Assembly (NCBI GenBank): GCA_039931775.1
Contig: JBDTRG010000189.1
Location: forward strand, 62,001 to 126,000
DNA: 64,000 nt
Direction of reading: 5' to 3'
DNA from: CAIWHR01 sp039931775
Lineage (GTDB): Bacteria > Pseudomonadota > Gammaproteobacteria > Burkholderiales > Casimicrobiaceae
Part shown: positions 43,180-53,018 of the stretch, piece by piece
Numbering within the stretch: position 1 is the stretch's first letter
Layout: each line of letters begins with the position of its first letter
Notes under the pieces: generated by a model
What the model was told of the DNA's origin: nothing
What the model saw: only the letters and a program-made list of their open reading frames with translations
The model's database searches: none
Made by a program: the position numbers and the translations under genes

Positions 43180-44295
43180 ATGATCACGCCGGCCGTCGCT
43201 GACGCGATCGACCTCGACCGCGTTCGCCGCGTGCTGGTCATCAAGCTGCGCCATCACGGCGACGTCCTGCTGACCTCCCCCGTGTTCACGGCGTTGAAGC
43301 GCGCAGCGCCGCACGCCGAGATCGACGCGCTGGTCTATCGCGAAACCCTGCCGATGCTCGAAGGGCATCCGGCGCTCGGTGTGCTGCATTCGATCGACCG
43401 CGACTTGAAGCACCGCGGCCTCCCGGCCCAGATCGCGGGGGAATGGCAGTTGTGGTCGGCGCTTCGCGAACGCCGATTCGATCTCGTCGTCCACTTGACC
43501 GACCACCCGCGCGGCGCATGGTTGTCGCGCACGCTCGGCGCCCGCTTCGCCGTCGCGCCCGAACGCGTTCGCTCGGGCGCGTTCTGGCGCTCGTGTTTCA
43601 CCCACCACTACCTGCTGCCGCGCGTCACGCCACGGCACACCGTCGAATCGAACCTGGATTCGCTGCGCCGCATCGGCATCTGGCCCGACGACGCCGACAA
43701 GGCGCTCGTGCTCGTACCGGGGGCCGCCGCCGAAGCGCGCATCAAAGCGTTGCTCGACGCCCATGGACTGGTGCGCGGACGCTACATCGTCGTTCACCCC
43801 GGCTCGCGGTGGCTCTTCAAGTGCTGGCCGGCTTCGAGCACGGCGGCGCTGATTGATCGCCTTTGCGCGGATGGCTGGCCCATCGTGCTGACGGGGGCCC
43901 CCGACCCCGCCGAGGCCGCACTCGTTGCCGACATTCGTGCGCGAGCGCGGACGACGCCGTTCGATCTTTCCGGGCAGCTCACGTTGCCGGAACTCGCTGC
44001 GCTGATCAAGGCATCCCGACTGTTCGTCGGATGCGACACGGCACCGATGCATATGGCGGCCGCCGTGGGAACGCCCGTCGTGGCCGTGTTCGGGCCGAGC
44101 GGCGAGGCGGAGTGGGGGCCATGGCGCGTCCCGCATCGCGTCGTCGTTTCGACATCGCATGCGTGCCGCCCGTGCGGCAACAACGGCTGCGGCGGCAGCA
44201 ACATTTCCGATTGCCTGCTGACGCTTCCCGTCGATCCGGTCGCGCGCGCAACGGTCGAACTGCTGGCCGAGACCTCTCGCCCCGCGGCGCAATGA
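43180..44295 (+). CDS. Family 9 glycosyltransferase, LPS heptosyltransferase WaaQ-like
   Basis: A 371-residue GT-B protein. VLVIKLRHHGDVLLTSPVF near 18-36 is the N-terminal GT9 motif of heptosyltransferases. VVHPGSRWLFKCWP near 207-220 and FVGCDTAPMHMAAAVGTPVVAVFG near 287-310 are the ADP-sugar binding motifs. WaaQ adds the branching heptose of the LPS inner core. The stop overlaps the start of the next glycosyltransferase (ATGA), the waaQ-waaG order of many LPS core loci. Confidence 0.85.
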   Translation: MITPAVADAIDLDRVRRVLVIKLRHHGDVLLTSPVFTALKRAAPHAEIDALVYRETLPMLEGHPALGVLHSIDRDLKHRGLPAQIAGEWQLWSALRERRFDLVVHLTDHPRGAWLSRTLGARFAVAPERVRSGAFWRSCFTHHYLLPRVTPRHTVESNLDSLRRIGIWPDDADKALVLVPGAAAEARIKALLDAHGLVRGRYIVVHPGSRWLFKCWPASSTAALIDRLCADGWPIVLTGAPDPAEAALVADIRARARTTPFDLSGQLTLPELAALIKASRLFVGCDTAPMHMAAAVGTPVVAVFGPSGEAEWGPWRVPHRVVVSTSHACRPCGNNGCGGSNISDCLLTLPVDPVARATVELLAETSRPAAQ

Positions 44296-45437
44296 AGCTG
44301 GGCCTCATCCGCCAGCGCTATACGCCGTTCGGCGGAGCGGAGCGCTTCGTCGAGCGCGCGATCGACGCATTGCTGGAGCGCGGCGTCGGCATACGCGTGT
44401 ACACGCGGAGGTGGCCGCGCGCGCGCGCCGGCAATATCGAGCCGGTCATCTGCAATCCGCCCTATGTCGGCAGCCTGTGGCGCGATGCCGGATTCGCGCG
44501 CTCCGTCCATTCGGCACTCGCGCGGAATCGCCCGGAGCTGGTGCAGTCCCACGAACGGATCGACGGCTGCGACATATTTCGCGCCGGAGACGGGTTGCAT
44601 CGCGCCTGGCTTGCGGAGCGGCTGCGCGCAGGCGGGCGCTTCGAGCGGCTGAGGATCGCGTCGAACCCCTATCACCGCTACGTCCTCGATGCGGAGGCAC
44701 GCGTGTTTGCCGACCCGGTGTTGAAGGCGGTGATCTGCATCTCGCAAATGGTCCGCGACGACATCCGCGCGCACTTCGCGGTGGAAGACGAGCGCATGCA
44801 CGTCATCTACAACGCCGTGGACCCGCGCGAATTCGGCCCGGCCGTGCGGACGCACCGCGCTTCGATGCGCGCGAGACTGGGATTTTCCGACGACCACGTC
44901 GTGTTCCTGCTGGTCGGGTCGGGCTATGCAAGAAAAGGCGTATCGGCGGCGATTCGCGCGCTGGCACGGCTGCCGGCTTCCGCGCGGCTCCTGATCGTCG
45001 GCCGCGACAAGAATCCTGCACGTTACGCGAGTGAGGCGCGCCGTGCGGGTCTCGCGGAGCGCGTCGTGTTTGCGGGCGCGCAAGCCGACCCGCGGCCCTA
45101 CTACGGTACCGCCGACGCGTTCGTCCTGCCGACGCTCTACGATCCGCTGTCGAACGCGGTGCTCGAGGCGCTCGCGTGCGCACTCCCGGTCGTGACGAGC
45201 CTTCGATGCGGGGCGGGCGAACTCGTCGTGGCGCACGACGCGGGTTGGACGTGCGACGCCCTCGACGACGCCGGTCTGGCTGAACGCATGGAGCGCCTGC
45301 TCGACCCCGAGGTGCGCAAATCCACCGGGGCGCGGGCGGCCTCAGCGGTTGCGACGTTGACGCCGGAAGCGATGTCCCGTCGCCTCCTCGCGCTCTACGC
45401 GTCGTTGCTCGGGAAGCGAGAGGGCACCGGGCTATAA
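44292..45437 (+). CDS. Family 4 glycosyltransferase, WaaG-like
   Basis: A 381-residue GT-B protein. The N-terminus MKLGLIRQRYTPFGGAERF is the pattern of LPS core glucosyltransferase WaaG (RfaG). The donor domain has LLVGSGYARKGV near 213-224, LLIVGRDKNPARY and PTLYDPLSNAVLEALACALPV near 281-301 with the E-x7-E motif. It probably adds a hexose to the heptose region of the core. ATG 44292 overlaps the waaQ-like stop; longer open frames upstream are shadows. Confidence 0.85.
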   Translation: MKLGLIRQRYTPFGGAERFVERAIDALLERGVGIRVYTRRWPRARAGNIEPVICNPPYVGSLWRDAGFARSVHSALARNRPELVQSHERIDGCDIFRAGDGLHRAWLAERLRAGGRFERLRIASNPYHRYVLDAEARVFADPVLKAVICISQMVRDDIRAHFAVEDERMHVIYNAVDPREFGPAVRTHRASMRARLGFSDDHVVFLLVGSGYARKGVSAAIRALARLPASARLLIVGRDKNPARYASEARRAGLAERVVFAGAQADPRPYYGTADAFVLPTLYDPLSNAVLEALACALPVVTSLRCGAGELVVAHDAGWTCDALDDAGLAERMERLLDPEVRKSTGARAASAVATLTPEAMSRRLLALYASLLGKREGTGL

Positions 45438-45438
45438 T
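45433..45438 (+). promoter_or_regulatory. Possible -10 box before the first asparagine-synthase-like gene
   Basis: TATAAT spans the end of the preceding gene, 60 bases before the ATG at 45499. No -35 at the normal spacing was found. Confidence 0.4.
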
Positions 45439-45498
45439 CCACGACCGTTTCGCAGGCACCGTCGCCGTATCCCGAGGCGTCGCGACATCGATCCCACC

Positions 45499-47364
45499 AT
45501 GTGCGGTATCACCGGCTATCTCTGCGACGATCCACGCGCCCGCGACGCGCTACCTTTGATGACCGCGACGCTCGCGCACCGCGGTCCGGACGCCGACGGA
45601 TTCCATTTCGACGGACCTGTCGGGCTCGGGCACCGGCGGCTGTCCGTCATCGACATCGCGGGCAGCCGGCAGCCGCTGGTGTCAAGCGACGGCGCGATCG
45701 CCGTCGTATTCAACGGCGAGATCTACAACTTCCGCGAACTGCGCCGCGAGCTCACCGATGCCGGGCACCGGTTCGTCACGAACGGCGACGGCGAGGTTCT
45801 GCTCCACGGCTGGAAGGAATGGGGGGAACGGATGCTCGGACGGCTGTCGGGCATGTTCGCGTTCGCTCTGTGGGACCGCACCCGGCGCGAGCTCTTCCTC
45901 GCCCGCGATCATCTCGGCGTCAAGCCCCTCTACTACGCGTGGCACGCGGGATCGTTCGTGTTCGGTTCCGAGCTGAAATCGCTGCGCCCGTTTCCGGACC
46001 TGCCGCACGAGCTCGACCTCGACGCGCTGGCGCTCTACCTCGAGTGCCAGTACATCCCGGCGCCCCGGACGATTTACGCGGCGATTCGCAAGCTTCCGGC
46101 GGGCTGCTGGATGTCGGTACGCGATGGAAAACTCGCGACCGGCGCGTACTGGCGACCCTCGTACATCCCGAAACAGGAATTCGTCGGCGAGGCGGCGACC
46201 GACGCGCTCGACTTTGAGCTTCGCCGTTCCGTCGAATCGATGCTCGTCGCCGACGTGCCGCTCGGCGCCTTCGTGAGCGGCGGCGTGGATTCGGGCGTGA
46301 TCGCGGCGCTGGCGACCCGGATATCGGGTCGCCCGATCGACACGTTCAACCTCGGGTTCACCGGCCATGACGTCGGCAGCGAGCACGAGGAGGCAGCGCG
46401 CGTCGCGCAGCACATCGGCAGCCGGCATCATTGCCTGATGCTCTCGCCCGGCGACGTGCTCCCCGCGCTCGATCGCTGGGTCGACGTGTTCGACGAGCCG
46501 TTCGGCGACCAGGCCGCGCTGCCGACGATGCTGCTTGCGCAGTACGCGCGCCGCGAGGTGACGGTCGTGCTGACCGGCGAGGGGGCCGACGAGGTCTTCG
46601 GCGGCTACTCGAATTACGTCAAGCGCCTGTCCGAGGAACGGATCACCCGCGTGCTCGGCGCGCGTGGATCGCCCACGCGGTGGCTCGCGCGGCACCTGCC
46701 GCCGCGCCTCGCGCGCGACCGCATCGTCAAGGCGTCCGCCGAGCCGCGCGCGCGGCGCTACGCGACGATCCCCAACATCTTCGACGCATTGCTGCGCGGC
46801 GAGTACTTCACGCCGGCGTTTCGCGCCGCGGCGAGCGCGCGCATCGCCGACGTCGCGGAGGAGCGCTACGACGAATGTGATTCGCCGGCCTACCTCGATC
46901 ATCTGTTGAACGTCGATGCGCGGCTGTGGCTTCCCGATGACCTCCTTGCCAAGGTGGACCGCGCGACGATGGCCTTTTCGCTCGAAGCGCGCGTGCCGTA
47001 CCTCGATCACGAGTTCTTCGGCTTCTGCGCGCGGCTCGACCCGTCGCTCAAAGTCAGCGGCAACGCGCGCAAGGTCTTGCTGAAGCGACTCGCCGAGCGC
47101 TATCTGCCGCGCGACATCGTCCACCGCGGCAAACAGGGGTTCATGATGCCGCTCGACCGCTGGTTCGCGAATGAGCTACAAGCCGACGTCGCCCGCCTGC
47201 TAGGTCCCGGAGGACTGCAACGGCGCGGGCTCTTCCGGCCGGAGGCGCTCGCGCGGTTGGCGGCAGAGCACGCGTCGGGCCGCAAGAATCACGCGATGCG
47301 CCTCTGGGTTCTCCTTGTGCTCGAACGCTGGCTCGCCCGCTACGAGCCGGGGTTTGCGCTCTAG
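45499..47364 (+). CDS. Asparagine-synthase-like glutamine amidotransferase 1
   Basis: A 621-residue two-domain protein. The class II glutaminase domain (~1-215) begins with catalytic Cys2 (MCGITGYL) and has AHRGPDADG and FNGEIYNFRELR. The synthetase domain has the ATP PP-loop FVSGGVDSGVIAAL near 259-272, LTGEGADEVFGGY near 357-369 and EARVPYLDHEFF. It moves ammonia from glutamine to an activated carboxylate. In a glycosyltransferase cluster such proteins usually amidate uronic acids of surface polysaccharide rather than make asparagine (the XrtA/EPS and WbpS types). Confidence 0.88.
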   Translation: MCGITGYLCDDPRARDALPLMTATLAHRGPDADGFHFDGPVGLGHRRLSVIDIAGSRQPLVSSDGAIAVVFNGEIYNFRELRRELTDAGHRFVTNGDGEVLLHGWKEWGERMLGRLSGMFAFALWDRTRRELFLARDHLGVKPLYYAWHAGSFVFGSELKSLRPFPDLPHELDLDALALYLECQYIPAPRTIYAAIRKLPAGCWMSVRDGKLATGAYWRPSYIPKQEFVGEAATDALDFELRRSVESMLVADVPLGAFVSGGVDSGVIAALATRISGRPIDTFNLGFTGHDVGSEHEEAARVAQHIGSRHHCLMLSPGDVLPALDRWVDVFDEPFGDQAALPTMLLAQYARREVTVVLTGEGADEVFGGYSNYVKRLSEERITRVLGARGSPTRWLARHLPPRLARDRIVKASAEPRARRYATIPNIFDALLRGEYFTPAFRAAASARIADVAEERYDECDSPAYLDHLLNVDARLWLPDDLLAKVDRATMAFSLEARVPYLDHEFFGFCARLDPSLKVSGNARKVLLKRLAERYLPRDIVHRGKQGFMMPLDRWFANELQADVARLLGPGGLQRRGLFRPEALARLAAEHASGRKNHAMRLWVLLVLERWLARYEPGFAL

Positions 47365-47383
47365 GAATCCCGGGCGCCGGACG

Positions 47384-48493
47384 ATGCAGCCCCTTTCGAT
47401 CGTGCATACCGAGAATTCGTGCGGCTGGGGGGGGCAGGAGATTCGCATCCTCACGGAGGCGCGCGGGATGGCCGACCGCGGCCATCGGCTGACGCTTGTC
47501 GCACCTGCGGAGGCGCCGATCGCGTCGGCCGGCGAACGGATGGGAATTCCCGTCGTGCGGATGGCCATCCAGCGCAAACGGGTGTCGTGCCTGTGGACTC
47601 TTCGGCGTTGGGTCTGCGCCAATCGCTCGAGCATCGACGTCGTCAACACGCACAGCTCGACCGACAGCTGGCTCGCCGGTCTCGCCTGCGCGACGATCAA
47701 GCGACCTCCACCGATCGTCCGGACGCGGCACGTGTCGACGACGATCCGCAATCGTCCCACGACGCGCTGGCTCTACGCGCACAGCGCGGCGCATGTAGTG
47801 ACCACAGGCGAGGCGCTGCGTCGCCAGCTCGCGCGGGACAACCGGATCCCGCTCGAGCATATGACGTCGATTCCCACCGGGATCGATCTCGCGCGTTTCG
47901 TCGCCGGCAGCGCCCCGGCAGCGCGCGCGCGGCTCGGCCTGCCGGAGCGGCCCACGCTCGGCATCGTCGCGACCCTTCGCGATTGGAAGGGCCACGAGGA
48001 CCTGTTCGAGACCATCGCCCGCGATCGTGCGCGTTGGTCGGAGTGGACCGTGCTCGTCGTCGGCGACGGGCCGTACCGCGACCGCCTCGACGCGCGGCTC
48101 GAAGCGCTCGCGCTGACCGACGACGTCCGCTTCGCCGGACAGCAGGAGGACGTCGTGCCGTGGTTCCAGGCGCTCGACCTCTTCGCGCTGCCTTCCTATG
48201 GCGAGGAAGGCGTGCCGCAGTCGATCATGCAGGCGATGGCGTGCGCGGTCCCCGTCGTATCGACGACGACCGGCGCAATCACGGAGGCCGTCGACGCCGG
48301 CGTCACGGGACTCATCGTGCCGCCGCGCGACGTCGCCGCGCTTGGACTTGCGCTCGGAAAGCTGCGCGACGATCCCTCGCTGCGGGCACGGTTCGGCGCC
48401 GCGGCCCGCACGCGCGCCGAGAGGGATTTCGGCATGGACCGGATGCTCGATCGGATGGAAGCGGTGTTTCGAACCGTGGTGGAGCAGCGCTAG
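47384..48493 (+). CDS. Family 4 glycosyltransferase
   Basis: A 369-residue GT-B protein from ATG 47384. The N-terminus SIVHTENSCGWGGQEIRILTEARG has the Gly-rich acceptor-side loop of GT4. VVTTGEALRRQL, IPTGIDLARF and GIVATLRDWKGHEDL lead into the donor domain, with LPSYGEEGVPQSIMQAMACA near 267-286 (E-x7-E type motif). The long open frame in another phase is a shadow. It lies between the two amidotransferase genes, 19 bases after the first and 2 bases before the second, so they are co-transcribed. Confidence 0.85.
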   Translation: MQPLSIVHTENSCGWGGQEIRILTEARGMADRGHRLTLVAPAEAPIASAGERMGIPVVRMAIQRKRVSCLWTLRRWVCANRSSIDVVNTHSSTDSWLAGLACATIKRPPPIVRTRHVSTTIRNRPTTRWLYAHSAAHVVTTGEALRRQLARDNRIPLEHMTSIPTGIDLARFVAGSAPAARARLGLPERPTLGIVATLRDWKGHEDLFETIARDRARWSEWTVLVVGDGPYRDRLDARLEALALTDDVRFAGQQEDVVPWFQALDLFALPSYGEEGVPQSIMQAMACAVPVVSTTTGAITEAVDAGVTGLIVPPRDVAALGLALGKLRDDPSLRARFGAAARTRAERDFGMDRMLDRMEAVFRTVVEQR

Positions 48494-48495
48494 CG

Positions 48496-50325
48496 ATGTG
48501 CGGCATCGCCGGGTTTTTCGGCACGCGCACGGTGTCGCCGGCCACGGTCGAGCGCATGCTCGCGGCGTTGCGGCAACGCGGGCCCGACGCCGAGCACGTC
48601 AAGCTCTGGACGGGGGCGTTCGGGCCGACCGGCGACGCCGCGCCGAACGCGCTGCTGCACACGCGACTGTCGATCATCGACCCGCGCCCGGAAGCCGACC
48701 AGCCGATGGGCAACGACGCCGGCGATGTCTTCATCTCGTACAACGGCGAGGTCTACGATTGGGGCGCCGACGCCCGGACCCTTCAAGGCGCCGGGTTCCG
48801 GTTTCGCACGCGCTCCGACACCGAGTTCATCCTGCACGCGTACGAGCACTGGGGCATCGATTTTGTCGCGCGGCTGCGCGGCATGTTCGCCATCGCGATC
48901 GTCGACTTGCGCAAGCGCGCGGTCTACCTCGTCCGCGATCGCCTCGGCCTGAAACCCGTCATCTACGCGCATCGCGCCGACGGGTTCGCGTTCGCGTCGA
49001 CGGTGCGGGCGCTGTTGCCCTGGATGCCGCGCGACGCACGCGCATTCTCGGCCGAGGGCGTGGACGCCTACCTCGCGCACCGGACCATCCCGGCCCCGCG
49101 CACGATTCTCGCCAACGTGTCGCGGTTGCCGCCGGCGCACTGGCTGCGCTACGACCTCGCGACCGGTGCTCTGACGCAGACGGCGTACTGGCAACCGGAC
49201 CCGTCCGCGGAGCCGTGGCTGCCCACACTCGACGCGGCAATCGCGATGCGCACGGTCGCCGACCGTCCGCTCGGGCTCTTCCTGTCGGGGGGCGTCGATT
49301 CGTCGGCGCTCGCGTGCCGCCTCGCGGCGCAGGGATTCAATCGGCTGCAAAGCTTTACGGCGGCGTTTCCCGGGACCTCGTTCGACGAGTCGGGAGAGGC
49401 ACGCGCAAGTGCTACGCGCCTGGGCTTCCCCAACCTCACGATCGATATTCCCGAACGCATCGCCGACGATTTTGCGCGCATCGTCGCCGATCTCGACGAG
49501 CCGTTCGCCGATCCCTCCAGCGTTCCGACCTGGTATCTCGCCCGCGAAACGACGCGGCACGTCAAGGTCGTCCTGGGCGGCGACGGCGGCGACGAGCTCT
49601 TCGGCGGCTACAAGCGTTACGCGAAGCACCTTCGCACGCGCTGGCGGCGCGCAATCGTGGCGGCGCACCTGCCTGCCCCGGCCGGCATCGGCGGCGGCGC
49701 ATGGCAGCGGCTGGTCGAGGAACTGCGCCTCGACTGGCGGGGGGCGTACGCGCTGCGGTTTTCGGGTTTCACGCCGGGCGAGCGTGCGTACCTGGCGCCG
49801 GACTTCGCGCCGGCAGCGCATTACTGGCGGATGCCGCCGACGGAGCGCGCCGAACTCGCCACACTTCTCGAAATCGACCGGCTCAACTACCTGCCCGACT
49901 ACATCCTGCGCAAGGCCGACCTCTGCACGATGGCGCATGGGCTCGAAATGCGCGCGCCGTTTCTCGACCATCGGTTCGTTGGCGCGGTGATGGGCCTGGC
50001 CGCGAATGTTCGTTTCACGACGCCACCGCGCAAGCTGCTGGCCCCCGCGATGAGCGCCCTCGGCGATCTCGACCCGTTCGCGCGCAAGAAGCGCGGTTTC
50101 AACCCGCCGCTCGCCGGCTGGCTCGAAGGCGACCTCGCGCCGCGGCACGCCGGACTTGGACAAAGGCTCGAACGCGTCACGGGTGGCCAGCTCGCCGCAG
50201 CGCGCGTCGACGCGTTCGTCGACGCGTGGCGAAACGGCAGGCGAGGTCTCGCCGAGCAAGTGCTGCAGCTCGTCCTTCTCGACGAGTCCCTCGCCCAGCT
50301 CGAGACCCTGGCGGGGGTGCCGTGA
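48496..50325 (+). CDS. Asparagine-synthase-like glutamine amidotransferase 2
   Basis: A 609-residue paralogue of the amidotransferase at 45499. It starts with Cys2 (MCGIAGFFG), has RQRGPDAEH and SYNGEVYDW in the glutaminase half, the PP-loop FLSGGVDSSALACRL near 262-276, LGGDGGDELFGGYKRY and EMRAPFLDHRFVG. All expected catalytic motifs are present, so it is probably active. It is too diverged from the first copy to be a recent duplicate and may modify a different sugar. Its stop overlaps the next glycosyltransferase start (GTGA). Confidence 0.87.
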   Translation: MCGIAGFFGTRTVSPATVERMLAALRQRGPDAEHVKLWTGAFGPTGDAAPNALLHTRLSIIDPRPEADQPMGNDAGDVFISYNGEVYDWGADARTLQGAGFRFRTRSDTEFILHAYEHWGIDFVARLRGMFAIAIVDLRKRAVYLVRDRLGLKPVIYAHRADGFAFASTVRALLPWMPRDARAFSAEGVDAYLAHRTIPAPRTILANVSRLPPAHWLRYDLATGALTQTAYWQPDPSAEPWLPTLDAAIAMRTVADRPLGLFLSGGVDSSALACRLAAQGFNRLQSFTAAFPGTSFDESGEARASATRLGFPNLTIDIPERIADDFARIVADLDEPFADPSSVPTWYLARETTRHVKVVLGGDGGDELFGGYKRYAKHLRTRWRRAIVAAHLPAPAGIGGGAWQRLVEELRLDWRGAYALRFSGFTPGERAYLAPDFAPAAHYWRMPPTERAELATLLEIDRLNYLPDYILRKADLCTMAHGLEMRAPFLDHRFVGAVMGLAANVRFTTPPRKLLAPAMSALGDLDPFARKKRGFNPPLAGWLEGDLAPRHAGLGQRLERVTGGQLAAARVDAFVDAWRNGRRGLAEQVLQLVLLDESLAQLETLAGVP

Positions 50326-51482
50326 CGTCGCGCGCGGTTTCGCGTCCGGCCGTGTTCGCCCTGGCGGCAGCGCGGATGGCGGCGTCGGCAATCGCGGGGC
50401 GCCGGCGGCGCGCGCCCGCCGCGCCGCGCCGCATCCTCATCGCGCATCACCTGCTGCTCGGCGACACGATCATGCTGACTCCACTCATCGCCAAGTGCCG
50501 GGCGCGCTGGCCGAACGCCGAAATCGCGATGACCTGTCCGATCGCCTACATGAGCCTCTACGAGGGGCGGCCCTACGGTTTGCGCGCGCTGCCGTACGAT
50601 CCGCGCGAGCCCGCAACGCTCGGGCCGCTCGTCGCCGGCTCGGGATTCGACCTGGCGCTAGTGCCCGCCGACAACCGGCTCTCGTGGCTCGCGCGCGCCC
50701 TCGATGCCCGCTGGATCGTTGCCTTCGCCGGCGATTCGCCGCCCTACAAGGATTGGCCGGTCGACCTGCTCCGTCCGTACCCCGACGTGCCCACAGCATG
50801 GGGCGATCTCGTCGCCGGTCTGGTCGATGGGCCCGCGCCCGCGCCATACCGCATCGGCGATTGGCCGGCTCCTGCCGTCGGCCGCTTCGAGCCTCCACCC
50901 GCTGCGTATTGCGTTCTCCATGCCGGCGCCAGCACGCCGCTCAAGCAATGGCCGGCCGCACGCTGGCGCGATTTGGGCGAGCGCCTCGCCGGTCACGGGC
51001 TCGGCATCGTCCTCTCGGCCGGACCCTTTGAGGAGGCGTTGCTCGACGGCATCGATCGCGACAGGCATTGGATCCGGTACGCGGGAACGCTGACCGTCGG
51101 CGAGCTGTGGCATCTCCTTGCACGGGCCGCGCTCGTCGTCTGCCCCGATACCGGCGTCGCCCATCTCGCGAGACTCACGGGTACACCGACCGTCGCGTTG
51201 TTCGGCCCCGGCTCGGCGAGCCTGTCGGGTGCCGGCGAATTCTGGCGCGATGCGCCATTCACCGCGCTGACGATCGCCGAGTTCCCCTGCCGCGACCAGC
51301 GCATCACGATGAAGCGCGAAGTCGCGTGGATCCGCCGCTGCGAGCGCCTTACCGGCGAGCGCCCGGGCCAGTGCGCCGAGGCGCGATGCATGAACGCCAT
51401 CGACGGCGACGCCGTCTACCGATCGGCCGCAGCGCACCTCGGGCCGCGGCCGGACGCGGCGCAATTGCCGGGGGGGCGATGA
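50322..51482 (+). CDS. Family 9 glycosyltransferase (heptosyltransferase-like)
   Basis: A 386-residue GT-B protein from GTG 50322, which overlaps the preceding stop. RRILIAHHLLLGDTIMLTPL is the GT9 N-terminal motif, CVLHAGASTPLKQWPAARW and VVCPDTGVAHLARLTGTPTV are the donor-binding motifs. The C-terminus is Cys-rich (CRDQRITMKREVAWIRRC, CAEARC), a pattern that could bind a metal. The donor may be ADP-heptose or another nucleotide sugar. Second GT9 of the cluster. Confidence 0.85.
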   Translation: MTSRAVSRPAVFALAAARMAASAIAGRRRRAPAAPRRILIAHHLLLGDTIMLTPLIAKCRARWPNAEIAMTCPIAYMSLYEGRPYGLRALPYDPREPATLGPLVAGSGFDLALVPADNRLSWLARALDARWIVAFAGDSPPYKDWPVDLLRPYPDVPTAWGDLVAGLVDGPAPAPYRIGDWPAPAVGRFEPPPAAYCVLHAGASTPLKQWPAARWRDLGERLAGHGLGIVLSAGPFEEALLDGIDRDRHWIRYAGTLTVGELWHLLARAALVVCPDTGVAHLARLTGTPTVALFGPGSASLSGAGEFWRDAPFTALTIAEFPCRDQRITMKREVAWIRRCERLTGERPGQCAEARCMNAIDGDAVYRSAAAHLGPRPDAAQLPGGR

Positions 51483-51612
51483 TCGGCGCGTGCGAAGCGC
51501 AGGGCGATGCGGGCACGCATCGCGCTCGGTTATGATGCGCGGGACTGGAAACCACGACCAGGTCTCGCGCGGTTGCGACACGGCTTCCTGCGCCACTTCC
51601 GCCCTGTCGACC

Positions 51613-52848
51613 ATGCCCGCGCCCCATGTTTCGCACAAAATCGAGTGGTGGCTGCGCGGCGCGGCGATTTGCTGCGCGTCGCTGTTCGTCGTCGTCCTCC
51701 CCTTCAGCCATACGACCACGCTTCGCCTGATCGCCCTGTTGCTCGCGGCGAGTCTCACGTTCGTGAGCGGCGGATGGCGGGAGGTGCCGCGGCTGCCGCT
51801 GCTTTGGGCGTGGGCTGCGTGGGCGTTTGTCGCCGCCCTGTCGGTGGTCTTTGCCCGCAATCCCGTCGAATCGTTCGGCGAATTTCGCAACGAGGTGATC
51901 TACGCGTTCATGGCTTTCGCGACCTGGTTCACGCTATCGCAGCATCGCGAAGGCGTGACATGGCTGGCGCGCGCCGTCTTCGCGGCGAGCGTCGCGGCGC
52001 TCGCGCTGGGGGTTGTCGTCTTCGTCTCGGGCAGTCCGTTGTTCGACCTCGGCAAGTACGGAGACGCGGGCTCGCTGACGACGTTCCTGATCACCGTGTT
52101 ACCCATGCTGATGCTGTTCGCGCTCCGCGCGAAGCCGCGTTCCGCGTTACGCATCGGCGCGCTCGCCCTGGGCGCCGCCTGCCTCGCCGCGGGGGCCCTA
52201 GCGCTCAACCGGACCTTCTGGTTCGCGGCGGCGGCGGAGATCATCGTTTTTTCGTTGTTTTCGATGCGACAGTGGCAGCGTCGCAATCGAGGCGCCTACG
52301 TCCTCGGCGGCATCGCCGTCATCACCGGCCTGGCGCTCGTCCAGGTCCTGTCCGCGTCGCAGTCGAAGATCGCGCTGACTGCCCCGGGCAAGGAAATCGT
52401 CGATTTCATCGTCGACGACCCGCGCGGCGACCTCTGGCGCTTCGCGATCACGCGGATCGGCGAACATCCGTGGGTCGGCGCGGGAATCGGCAAGTGGGTG
52501 CTGCGCGACGCCTTCGAAGCGCACTTCCACGACAGCCTGCTCCTGCACGCGCACAATGTCTTTCTGAATCGAGCGCTCGAGACGGGATTGCCGGGCGTCG
52601 TGATCTTCGTCGCGCTGCTCGCGTCGGTCGTGATCGCGTTCTGGCGCCTCGCCAGGAGCGCCGACGCGCGGACCGCGGCCGTCGGGGCTGCGGGGCTCGC
52701 GCTCGTCGTCGGCGTCGTCGCGAAGAGCATGACCGACGATTTCTTCGTGCGGCACAATGCGATCCTGTTCTGGTCGCTCACCGGCGCCGCACTGGGAACT
52801 ACGTCGCCGTGGTGCCGACCCGCCGGAGCGGGTCAGCCGGTCGGCTAG
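51613..52848 (+). CDS. O-antigen ligase-like membrane protein (Wzy_C family)
   Basis: A 411-residue protein with about ten membrane helices, from ATG 51613. The Wzy_C region near 300-330 has WRFAITRIGEHPWVGAGIG and the periplasmic HAHNVFLNRALETGLPG motif with the conserved His. This family joins O-antigen to lipid A-core (WaaL) or polymerises or ligates other glycans. Upstream in-frame ATGs give a soluble extension unlike the family. Given the WaaQ/WaaG-like genes nearby, ligation of a glycan to LPS core is the best guess. Confidence 0.83.
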   Translation: MPAPHVSHKIEWWLRGAAICCASLFVVVLPFSHTTTLRLIALLLAASLTFVSGGWREVPRLPLLWAWAAWAFVAALSVVFARNPVESFGEFRNEVIYAFMAFATWFTLSQHREGVTWLARAVFAASVAALALGVVVFVSGSPLFDLGKYGDAGSLTTFLITVLPMLMLFALRAKPRSALRIGALALGAACLAAGALALNRTFWFAAAAEIIVFSLFSMRQWQRRNRGAYVLGGIAVITGLALVQVLSASQSKIALTAPGKEIVDFIVDDPRGDLWRFAITRIGEHPWVGAGIGKWVLRDAFEAHFHDSLLLHAHNVFLNRALETGLPGVVIFVALLASVVIAFWRLARSADARTAAVGAAGLALVVGVVAKSMTDDFFVRHNAILFWSLTGAALGTTSPWCRPAGAGQPVG

Positions 52849-52910
52849 CGGACCCAGGCTTCGCACGGGCGACGGCGCACGTCGCCTTCCCGCCACATGC
52901 GCTCCGGCGA

Positions 52911-52916
52911 TATAAT
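52911..52916 (+). promoter_or_regulatory. Probable -10 box upstream of the ICMT-like gene
   Basis: A perfect TATAAT in the 170-base gap after the O-antigen-ligase-like gene, 103 bases before the next start. The gap has no coding sequence, so a promoter here is plausible; no clear -35 was found. Confidence 0.5.
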
Positions 52917-53018
52917 TCGCCATCGAGTCAGCGATTCAGATCGTTCCTGCGTGGGTGCTTTGCGGCCGCGTCTTCGCGGCGTTCCGGTATCGCAGCAAGG
53001 GTTGGCGCAGGAAATCCC

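Noticed and set aside
48198..51482. 1094-codon open frame on the plus strand
   Set aside because: Only its last 386 codons form a real protein (GT9). The rest is the second amidotransferase read in another phase, rich in Arg and Ala.
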